Shown here in pieces: positions 6,607 to 14,500 of a stretch of DNA of 15,529 nucleotides (positions are counted from its first letter, which is position 1; each line of letters opens with the position of its first letter). The DNA comes from CBDUVZ01 sp965370805. Its GTDB lineage: Bacteria > Hydrothermota > Tepidihabitantia > Tepidihabitantales > Tepidihabitantaceae. Below the pieces are notes generated by a model that saw only the letters and a program-made list of their open reading frames with translations, was not told the DNA's origin and made no database searches. Position numbers and translations under genes: made by a program. The stretch lies in NCBI GenBank assembly GCA_965370805.1, contig CBDUVZ010000071.1, positions 1-15,529 of the forward strand, written 5' to 3'.

Positions 6607-8019
6607 GTGTACACCGTCTCACAACTGAATCGGGCAGTTGCCGTGATGCTCAAGAAGGGCTTCCCGGATATCCGGGTCGAGGGAGAGGTCTCGGGTCTCC
6701 GGGTCTATCCTTCCGGTCACCTGTACTTCACGCTCAAGGATGACGAGTCGCAGATTGATGCGGTCTGCTTCCGGTCCTCGGCCGTGCGGTTGAAGTTCGA
6801 GCTGGAGGACGGACTGGCAGTTGTCGGTCATGGTCGGCTCGACCTGTACTCACCGCGAGGCAAGTACCAGTTGGTGCTTGACAGCATCGAGCCCAAGGGC
6901 GTCGGTGCGCTGCAACTGGCGTTTGAGAAACTGAAGAAGAAGCTGGCCGCGGAGGGGCTTTTCGACGAGGAGCGCAGGAAACCGCTGCCGATGTTGCCCA
7001 AGGTAATCGGAATCGTCACATCGACCGCGGGCGCAGCCGTCCACGACCTGCTGCGGACTCTGCGACTCCGTGGCGTCGGAGCCGATGTGCTGGTCTACCC
7101 GACCCGGGTCCAGGGTGAAGGGGCGGCGGAGCAGATTGCCGGGGGTATCCGCGTGCTGAACGAGCGTGGTGGAGTTGACGTCATTATCGTCGGACGCGGC
7201 GGCGGTTCGATTGAGGACTTGTGGTGTTTCAATGAGGAAGTCGTCGCCCGGGCGATTGCCGCTTCCGAGGTCCCGGTAGTGTCCGGAGTGGGGCATGAAG
7301 TGGATTTCACGATTGCCGACTTCGTTGCCGACGTCCGGGCCGCAACGCCGACCGCAGCCGCCGAACTGGTGGCGCGGGGCTGGGAGCAGACTCGACTGCG
7401 GCTGGGCGATGCCCGGCAGTCCCTTGTCCAGGGCCTGGAGCAGGTACTGCTGGACCGGGAGCAACGCATCGAAAGACTGGTCCATCACCGGGCATTCGAA
7501 CTGGTGCGCACCAGGCTGTCCGAGGTGAGACTCAGGGTGCAGCGGTTGGTGTTCCGTGCGGAACGGGGTACGCGGGGGCGCTTCGGTGACGCGCTCGGCA
7601 GGTGGAGCCGGGTCAATGAGCGGCTCGCGCGGCATCACCCGATTGAGAACCTGCTGCGCCGGCGCGCAGTGCTCGCCGTCCTGTCCGGCAGGATGGAGCG
7701 GACGTTGCGGACCGGGATGCAGCGGGGCAGCCTGCGATTGAGCGATACCGTGGGACGGTTGGAGCCGGCGTTGCAGCAGTGGATGAATCGGCGGCGCGTC
7801 GGGATGCAGACCGGCTGTGCCCGGCTTCATGCTCTGAGTCCGCTTGCGAGTTTAGGACGGGGGTATTCAATCTGCCGCAAGCCCGACGGCGGCGTTGTTA
7901 CCCGGGTCAACCAGGTCAAGTCTGAAGAGGAGGTGGAAATCCAGGTTTCGGACGGCAGGATTGAATGCCTGGTTACCGGTTCACGGTTGGAGCGCAGCAG
8001 CACGGAGGTCAATCATTGA
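6607..8019 (+). CDS. xseA: Exodeoxyribonuclease VII large subunit
   Basis: The 470-residue catalytic subunit of exonuclease VII, which degrades single-stranded DNA from both ends to oligonucleotides, in complex with several XseB chains. The N-terminal OB-fold (about residues 1-95, with VEGEVSGL and SGHLYFTLKD) binds DNA. The catalytic domain has Asp147 (VHDLL), Arg197 (GRGGGSIEDLW), His230 and Asp233 (GVGHEVD), each eight residues below the E. coli residues D155, R205, H238 and D241 as I recall them. A long Arg-rich helical stretch (about 255-400) is the XseB-binding arm. GTG 6607 is chosen because the E. coli protein aligns there and the promoter lies just upstream. The SD-like GAGGT (6586-6590) is rather far for this start and would suit CTG 6595 better, so the start is uncertain by a few codons. 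The stop overlaps xseB by one base. Confidence 0.96.
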   Translation: MYTVSQLNRAVAVMLKKGFPDIRVEGEVSGLRVYPSGHLYFTLKDDESQIDAVCFRSSAVRLKFELEDGLAVVGHGRLDLYSPRGKYQLVLDSIEPKGVGALQLAFEKLKKKLAAEGLFDEERRKPLPMLPKVIGIVTSTAGAAVHDLLRTLRLRGVGADVLVYPTRVQGEGAAEQIAGGIRVLNERGGVDVIIVGRGGGSIEDLWCFNEEVVARAIAASEVPVVSGVGHEVDFTIADFVADVRAATPTAAAELVARGWEQTRLRLGDARQSLVQGLEQVLLDREQRIERLVHHRAFELVRTRLSEVRLRVQRLVFRAERGTRGRFGDALGRWSRVNERLARHHPIENLLRRRAVLAVLSGRMERTLRTGMQRGSLRLSDTVGRLEPALQQWMNRRRVGMQTGCARLHALSPLASLGRGYSICRKPDGGVVTRVNQVKSEEEVEIQVSDGRIECLVTGSRLERSSTEVNH

Positions 8020-8291
8020 TGAAGAAGAATGAGAAGCCAAGGAAGAGCATTGATTTCGAGAAGGCCCTGGCGGAGCTTGAGGCGATAGTCAAACGGCTGG
8101 ACGAAGGGAATCAGAGCCTGGAGAAGTCGGTTGAGCTGTTCCAGCGGGGAGTGGAACTCGCCCGGGTCTGCAAGCAGAGACTCGACCAGGCCGAATTGAA
8201 GGTCAGCAAGCTCGTGCGAGAGAAGGAAGGGCTGTTCCGGGAAGAACCGCTCGATGATGATTCCGGTGACCAGTCCGCGGTACTGTCTTGA
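8019..8291 (+). CDS. xseB: Exodeoxyribonuclease VII small subunit
   Basis: A 90-residue accessory subunit that coats the helical arm of XseA in the exonuclease VII complex. The sequence IDFEKALAELEAIVKRLDEG, then LEKSVELFQRGVELARVC and LDQAELKVSKLV, matches the two-helix family pattern closely. Length is near the E. coli protein (about 80 residues) with a short acidic tail. The start ATG at 8019 overlaps the xseA stop as TGATG, a typical translational-coupling arrangement that would help keep the subunits in ratio. GGAGG at 8004-8008 supports it. A longer frame upstream overlaps xseA and is not needed. Confidence 0.95.
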   Translation: MKKNEKPRKSIDFEKALAELEAIVKRLDEGNQSLEKSVELFQRGVELARVCKQRLDQAELKVSKLVREKEGLFREEPLDDDSGDQSAVLS

Positions 8292-8305
8292 ACGGAGGAA
8301 CTGAG

Positions 8306-9949
8306 ATGAAGAACCCGGTGGATATCGATATCGGTTGCGTGGTTGAGGTAGATGGCGAACGCGTTCTGGTGGAGTTGTCGGTTGATACGACCAGGGCGCT
8401 GGTCGGAGACTACCATCCGGGGCAGCTTGGTTCTCATATCAAGATTCCCTTTCGGGACCACAGTGTTATCGCCATCGTTTCCAGCGTCAAGGTGGTTACC
8501 GGTGCGTCCTGTTCTTTCCCGCAGGATCGGGGAAGCGACCTGGGGCACAAGCTGGCCGACTGCATCCTTGTCGGTATCCTTGACCGCAACCGCAAGTTCA
8601 GTCGCGGGGTGATGGTGTACCCCAATGTCGGGCAGAAGGTCAAGATGGTCGGCCCGGACGAAGTCAAGGATATCCTCTCCGAGTTCATCGACTTCGGTTT
8701 CTCGTTCGGGCGGCCGACCCAGGCACTGGACGAACGTGCCTACATCCAGGTGGACCGGTTCTTCGGCCAGCATACCGCCGTGCTTGGCGCGACCGGCAGC
8801 GGGAAGTCCTGCACGGTCGTCAGTATCCTGCAGCAGGCGATCAAGAAGTACCCGGACACGCATATCGTGGTTCTTGACCTGCATGGAGAGTATGCGTCTG
8901 CATTCCCGGATGACGTTCTGCTCATCAATCCGGACAAAGTCAGGCTTCCGTATTGGCTGCTGACTTTTGATGAGTTCCTGGATTTGACCGTGGACATGAG
9001 TGAGGTGGCCGCCAAGAACCAGATTACGGTGCTCAAGGATGCAATCGTGCGCGCCCGCCAGGGCACCGACAAGGCCGAACGGCTGGGATTCGGGAATGCG
9101 GTAACGGTTGACTCGCCGATCTTCTACGAGATGGACGAGTTGCTCGGCCAGATCCGCAACTGGAATATCCAGATGATTACCGACGGCAAAGGCGAACTGA
9201 TTCCCGGGCCGCTCAACGGCACGTTCGACCGGTTTCTCATCCGGTTCGACAGCAAGCTGAGCGACCCGCGCTTCGACTTCATGTTCGGACAGACGTCATA
9301 CACCGGGGCCAGCACCCTGCCTGACCTGCTCAAGGAATACCTGTCGATTGATACCGGCAAGAGAATGACGGTCATCGACCTGAGCGGGATACCAACCGAG
9401 GCGGTCCAGGTGGTGGCAGCGGTGGTGTCGCGGGTCGTGTTCGAATTCAACCTCTGGAATCCCGAGCGCGAGCGGTTCCCGATTCTGCTCGTGCTGGAGG
9501 AAGCGCACAACTACGTGCCGGTCCGGACCGATGGACGGCCCGCGCCGGCCCGTGCCGCAGTCGAACGGATTGCGAAAGAGGGTCGGAAGTACGGCATCGG
9601 TCTTGTCGTTGTCAGCCAGCGTCCCAAGGAGTTGTCCGAGACGGTGCTTTCTCAGTGCAATACTTTTGTGGCGATGCGCCTGACCAACCCGGATGACCAA
9701 AACTACGTCCGGCATCTCGTTCCCGATTCCCTGGCCGGGCTGATGAATATGCTGCCCGCACTGCGGACCGGCGAGGCGTTGATTCTCGGCGATTCGGTAG
9801 CCCTGCCGACCCGGGTGATGATTGACCTGCCGCATCCGCTGCCGGACAGCCGTGATGTGGAATACGCCAGATGGTGGTCTGACGGCATCAAGGAGATGGA
9901 TGTCGACCGGGTCGTGAAGCGCTGGCGGGCCAGGCGCAAGGACTTGTAG
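8306..9949 (+). CDS. HerA-like (DUF87/FtsK-HerA superfamily) DNA translocase ATPase
   Basis: A 547-residue ATPase. The N-terminal part (about residues 1-130, with GCVVEVDGERVLVEL) fits the HAS-barrel domain of HerA proteins. Walker A is GATGSGKS with Lys167; Walker B is ILLVLEEAHNYVP with Glu398/Glu399. A downstream VSQRPKELSETVLSQCNT segment carries the sensor/Arg region typical of HerA. HerA enzymes form hexamers that pump double-stranded DNA and in archaea work with the nuclease NurA in end resection. Start ATG 8306 has GGAGG at 8294-8298. The gene begins 14 bp after xseB and has no promoter of its own, so it is co-transcribed with exonuclease VII. No NurA or SIR2 partner is seen. Function in resection, repair or defence is inference; I would not assign a gene symbol beyond herA-like. 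Confidence 0.9.
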   Translation: MKNPVDIDIGCVVEVDGERVLVELSVDTTRALVGDYHPGQLGSHIKIPFRDHSVIAIVSSVKVVTGASCSFPQDRGSDLGHKLADCILVGILDRNRKFSRGVMVYPNVGQKVKMVGPDEVKDILSEFIDFGFSFGRPTQALDERAYIQVDRFFGQHTAVLGATGSGKSCTVVSILQQAIKKYPDTHIVVLDLHGEYASAFPDDVLLINPDKVRLPYWLLTFDEFLDLTVDMSEVAAKNQITVLKDAIVRARQGTDKAERLGFGNAVTVDSPIFYEMDELLGQIRNWNIQMITDGKGELIPGPLNGTFDRFLIRFDSKLSDPRFDFMFGQTSYTGASTLPDLLKEYLSIDTGKRMTVIDLSGIPTEAVQVVAAVVSRVVFEFNLWNPERERFPILLVLEEAHNYVPVRTDGRPAPARAAVERIAKEGRKYGIGLVVVSQRPKELSETVLSQCNTFVAMRLTNPDDQNYVRHLVPDSLAGLMNMLPALRTGEALILGDSVALPTRVMIDLPHPLPDSRDVEYARWWSDGIKEMDVDRVVKRWRARRKDL

Positions 9950-9979
9950 GAGGGAAAGGACCAAGCCACAATGACCAAA

Positions 9980-10000
9980 GGCAGAAGGCAGAAGGCAGAT
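9980..10000 (+). repeat. Intergenic heptamer array (3 units, GGCAGAA type)
   Basis: GGCAGAA, GGCAGAA, GGCAGAT lie in the 198-bp gap 9950-10147. A motif GGGAAACAGCCAAG, one base different from that at about 5450, follows at about 10017-10030. The gap thus uses the same kinds of repeat as the gap at 5438-5655. Confidence 0.65.
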
Positions 10001-10042
10001 ATCAAAGTGCAGAATAGGGAAACAGCCAAGCCGTAGTGTTCG

Positions 10043-10061
10043 GCCTCGGGAGAGACGAGGC
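10043..10061. repeat. Hairpin downstream of the herA-like gene
   Basis: GCCTCG (10043-10048), 7-nt loop, CGAGGC (10056-10061) is a perfect 6-bp stem. It could end the xse operon transcript, but AATGACC follows instead of a T-run, so calling it an intrinsic terminator is weak. Confidence 0.35.
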
Positions 10062-10100
10062 AATGACCAGGTTACAGCACCGTTCCCGTCAACGGCGCAG

Positions 10101-10128
10101 TTGACACCATCCGCTTTCACCTTACACT
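10101..10128 (+). promoter_or_regulatory. Probable sigma-70 promoter of the propeller protein gene
   Basis: TTGACA (10101-10106) is perfect; TACACT (10123-10128) matches the -10 consensus at four of six positions with a 16-bp spacer. The predicted transcript start near 10135 leaves a leader of only about 13 nt, which still includes the ribosome site. GTCAAC (10088-10093) and GTTGAC (10100-10105) form a perfect inverted repeat whose right arm is inside the -35 box. Confidence 0.55.
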
Positions 10129-10147
10129 CTGGTTGATGAGAGGAGAT

Positions 10148-11455
10148 ATGAAAAAGACTATCCTTGGACTGTTTCTGTTCCTGCTGGTTGTTGCGAATGC
10201 GTCCGGCCAGTGGTTTGAGACGACAATTCCGGTTGCGGCTAATCCCCGTCTGTTGTGCTACAACTCGGTTGACAACAAGGTGTACTGCCTGCATGAGGGG
10301 AACGATACCATCACGGTAATCGATGGTGCGACCAACCAGGTGGTCGCGCAGTTGGTCGGAGGTTCACGGCCCGAGGCGCTGGTTCACAACCCGACCGACA
10401 ACAAGGTCTATGCCGCCAACTATGGCATAGTGCCCCGATTCGATTCCACTGTGACAGTGTTCGATGGGACCTCCGATAGTATTGTCAGGACCATGGTCGT
10501 CGGACGTGCGCCCTACGGGCTCGAATACAATTCGGTCTCGAACAAGGTCTACTGCGGCGGCGGGTTCGGGGTGGTCGCGATTGACGGTGTGACCGACACG
10601 ATAATCGGTACGGTGGCCAGCGGTCACGACCCGTTCTGTTACAACCCGGTTGACAACAAGCTCTACTGCGTGGTCGTCGGCGACAACGTGCAGGTTGTGG
10701 ACGGGGTGGGCGACAGCCTCGTCGCGGTCGTCCACGTCGGCGCGCTGCCGGTCGACCTGTGCTACAATTCCCGCCGGAACAAGGTATACTGCGTGACCAG
10801 CGGGAATTCCGCGCCGGATACCGTTTTCGTCATCGACGGGGCATCCGACCAGATCGTTGCCCGGGTTCCGGTCGGGTTCTGGCCGACGGCAATCTGCTAC
10901 AACTCGGTTTCAAACAAGGTCTACTCCGCCAGCCAGTGGAGCCACAACGTAACGGTGATTGACGGGGTGAGCGACGAAGTAATCACAACCCTGGCAGTGG
11001 GTTACAGGCCGTGGGCGTTGCAGTACAATTCGGAGAACGATAAGGTCTATTGCGCGAACAAGCTCAGTGATGCGGTGTCAGTGATTGACGGCGCGGACGA
11101 TATCGTCCTGAGTCCGATTCCGGTTGACAGCTCACCGGTCGCCCTTGCCTGGAACCCGGTTCAGAACCGGGTGTACGTGGCCAACAAGGATGACGCCAGC
11201 ATCTCTGTCATCCGGGACGAAATCGGCATCGCCGAGGAGCGCGTGCCGGCTGTCCTCAGGCCGCGGTCGGCAACGCACGTGCGGGGTGTATTGAGGCTGC
11301 GCGGCCACGAGTCCGCGGTCCTGCTGGACGTCACGGGACGGAAGGCGATGACTCTGCGTTCGGGTGACAACTGCGTCAGCCATCTTGCGCCGGGGGTGTA
11401 CCTGCTGATGCCGCTGGAAGGCGGCCGGGCCACGGGAATCGTCATCCAGCGCTAG
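10148..11455 (+). CDS. Secreted YncE-like beta-propeller protein with degenerate sorting domain
   Basis: A 435-residue exported protein. Residues 1-20 are a signal peptide (MKK, hydrophobic core, ANASG). Residues about 35-355 hold eight repeats of about 40 residues with the motif YNSV-x-NKVYC ... V-x-VIDG ... D-x-(I/V)-V, the signature of YncE-type propellers (DNKVYC near 42-47, the last NRVYVANK near 339). Such proteins are often surface or periplasmic binding proteins; no ligand can be named. The C-terminal 75 residues (LLDVTGRKAMTLRSGD, then LAPGVYLLMPLEGG, TGIVIQR) have the shape of a type IX sorting domain. They lack the usual Lys and KxVL-like ending seen in the two other exported proteins here. 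Start ATG 10148 is chosen over TTG 10133 and ATG 10136 because it begins the signal peptide and GAGAGGAGAT precedes it. It sits 84 bp before the next gene and may be co-transcribed with it. Confidence 0.85.
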   Translation: MKKTILGLFLFLLVVANASGQWFETTIPVAANPRLLCYNSVDNKVYCLHEGNDTITVIDGATNQVVAQLVGGSRPEALVHNPTDNKVYAANYGIVPRFDSTVTVFDGTSDSIVRTMVVGRAPYGLEYNSVSNKVYCGGGFGVVAIDGVTDTIIGTVASGHDPFCYNPVDNKLYCVVVGDNVQVVDGVGDSLVAVVHVGALPVDLCYNSRRNKVYCVTSGNSAPDTVFVIDGASDQIVARVPVGFWPTAICYNSVSNKVYSASQWSHNVTVIDGVSDEVITTLAVGYRPWALQYNSENDKVYCANKLSDAVSVIDGADDIVLSPIPVDSSPVALAWNPVQNRVYVANKDDASISVIRDEIGIAEERVPAVLRPRSATHVRGVLRLRGHESAVLLDVTGRKAMTLRSGDNCVSHLAPGVYLLMPLEGGRATGIVIQR

Positions 11456-11539
11456 TCCGGCATATTCTCCGGATTCTCCGCCGGGGATTCTCGCTTGACC
11501 TTTGTTCGGGTGCGGTTTGTGACGATGCAAGGAGGAGAC

Positions 11540-14500
11540 GTGAAGAGAATCTTCTTGGTATTGGCGTTGGTAGCCGTGGCGTCGGTGGCGGCCCAGCCGG
11601 TCAACTGGTTTGCGACCCGCTGGAATGACACACTGGGCAGTAGCCACTTGAACCATTTCGGTGGGATTACCAGGGGTTCCGGCGGCTACATCTTCGCGGC
11701 CGGTGACATCGACTACAGCGGCGCTTACGACGAGACCCAGGTCGGAGTCTGTTATGATCCCAACCAGCCGACACCGGACCTGCACGTCGCGTGGGCCGAT
11801 TCGTTCGTCAAGATGGGAAGGGATTACGCCCGAGCGACCTGCTTCTCGCCGCTCACCAACGCGTTCTACATCGGCGGGGACATCAGCAACGGTGTGTTCG
11901 GGCAGGACCTCAGCGTGGTCCGATTCGATGCCGATATCGGCACCATGACTGCCGCCGCATACAATGACGCCGGCGAGAGAGACCAGTACGGCAGGAACGT
12001 GGCCTACTGCGATTACCCTGCCGAAGGCCTGACGCGGATCTGGACCCCGGGCTACTGGCGTCCCGGCGGTGGCCAGAACGAGAACTTCGCGGTCGCCTGC
12101 TTCAAGGACAACGGAACCAGCCTCTGGGCCCATGCCGGAGTCCATTACAACAACAGCGTGTATGACGACGAGGATGTTGCCGTTGCGGCCGCCTGTCAGG
12201 GCGAGACGCTGTTCGTGACCGGGTACACCGAAATGCTCTGGGGGAATGTGAACTTCTGGACGATGGCGTTCGACAAGGAGTTGCAGACCCGGTACTGGCA
12301 GCACGTATGGCCCGAAAATACGAACAACGACTGTGAGCCGTGCGACATCCTTATCGGCCCTGACGGCTACGTCTACGTTGTCGGTTCCGGGCACCTGGTA
12401 GGAGACGATGTGGACTTCATCGTCGTGAAGTACTCCCCGGACGGGACCTTTGTTGATTCCGTGACCATCGATGTCGACGGCGCCAGCAGCTGCGAATGCC
12501 GTGATGCGGATATCATGTGGGATGGAGTCGACCCGGCGGTCTATTCAATCTGGCTCACCGGTCATGCCAGGTCGACTCGCATCGCGACGGTGAAACTGTC
12601 TCCCAGCCTTGATTTGCTCTGGGCGAGTGCGATTCAGCCCAATGGCACTTCGGGCGAAGGGACCGCAATCGAATGCGAGCCGGTCAGTGGTCGGGTCTTC
12701 GTGGCCGGGCGGACCGGTAGCGGGGACCTGCGTTTCTGCATAGTCGAGTACACCGATGGCCCGGTGCCGGCCGCGACCGGCTATGGATGGTTCAACGGCA
12801 CCAGAGTTGCGGGCAACCAGCACGATAGAATCGGCCTGGCGGTTGCCAACAGCGATGCCGTCTACGTGGCCGGGATTGACCAAGACGGGACAAGGGACCT
12901 CTTCACGATAGAGTTCGCGCGAACCTACAGTCATGACGTCGGAGTGACCGAAATCATCGTTCCGCCGGCATTGGTCGATTCCGGTGACGTGGTCACACCG
13001 AGCTGCCGGGTATACAACTGGGGTATCAGCACCGCGGCGAACTACACGGTCCGGATGAAGATCGGGACGTTCTACGATACCACAGCTACAGTCACGAATC
13101 ACCTGCACGGAACCTACCAGACGGTGCCGTTCCCGGAGGACTGGACCGCGCTGCAGCGGGACGGTCATACGGTCACGTGTTCCACCGAATTCGTGCTTGA
13201 TGAGCGGAACTGGAATGACAAAGCCACGGCAGCGGTGTTCGTCCGGGTGGTCGACGTCGGTGCGCTGGCGATTGTCGTTCCGGGCAGCGCCCACTCGATC
13301 GGCGAGAACATCGTGCCCGAGGCCACCTGGTACAATCACGGTAACGAGCCGGCGACGTTCGAGGCCTGGATGATTCTCAAGGACCCGAGTTCCGCACGGG
13401 TGTACGCGGAGATCATTTACGTTTCGGGCCTTGCACCCGACAGCGATACGACAATCGGCAGCTTCCCGAGTCACACGCTGGTTCCGGGCGGGATGTGGGC
13501 CGTGCGCTGCAGCACCTGGCTGAATCAGGACATGGTGCCGGCAAACGATATCATCGACCAGGGTTTCCTGGTCGGCAGTCCGGACGTCGGTGCGGTCGTC
13601 ATTCGCGCCCCGGTCGGCCGGGTGGATTCGGCTCAGGCGGTGGTGCCCGAGGTCTGGATTCACAACTACGGCGATATCAGCATGTCGTTTGCCGCCCGGT
13701 TCTCAATCAGTGACACGACCACCGACGTGGAGGTATACCGTGATTCGGTCCAGGTAGTCGGCTTCTCGCCCGGAGCCGATTCCGCGCTGGAGTTTCCGAC
13801 CTGGCCGGGCAGCAGCCTGGAAGGTCCGTACGTGACGTTCTGCTCGCTGGAGGTCAGCGACAATGACCCGAGCAACGATACCGCTCAGGGCACGTTCGTA
13901 ATCCGGACCGGTCCGTCCTGGCCCGGAGGATGGGTCGAAGTGGAGCCGATACCGCTCCCACCCGGGAACAAAGCGGTCAAGCGCGGTGCCTGGGCCACGT
14001 ACAACGACGGCGACAAACTCATCTATGTGACCAAGGGCTACAAGACGACGGATTTCTTTGCCTACTACCCGCTTGAGGATTCCTGGAACAACCTGACCGG
14101 GATGCCCTACACCAGGCACACGAACCCGAGGTGGGCGAGGAAAGTCCCGCGCAAGGGCTCCAAGGGCGTGTCCGACGGTGACAACTCCATCTACGTCACC
14201 CAGGGCAATAACACCCTCGGGTTCTGGCGGTACGACATCATGCAGGATTCCTGGGCAGAGCTGCAGGACGTGCCGGTCGGCCCGAGCAGCAAGAAAGTGA
14301 AGGGTGGCACCGACCTGGCGTACCTCGTCATGGGCGACACCGGCTGGGTGTATTGCCTGAAGGGGTACCGCTGCGAGTTCTACCGGTACAACACCGAGAG
14401 CGGAGACTGGGATCCCGCACTGGCCGGCGCGCCCCGGGGCAAGAGGCCCAAGTGGGACAAGGGTTCCTGGCTGGTGGCAAGCGAGCCGGACAGCACCGGT

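Noticed and set aside
8111..8884. Antisense frame over xseB and herA
   Set aside because: Opposite two confidently identified genes and without any supporting feature.
11495..11523. TTGACC as a promoter for the large secreted protein
   Set aside because: No acceptable -10 box 16-18 bp downstream; the gene may be read through from the propeller gene.
11132..12394. Antisense frame of 420 codons (also 12545-13663 and 13703-14590)
   Set aside because: Lies opposite the two secreted-protein genes; composition is that of a shadow frame, without a ribosome site or known motif.
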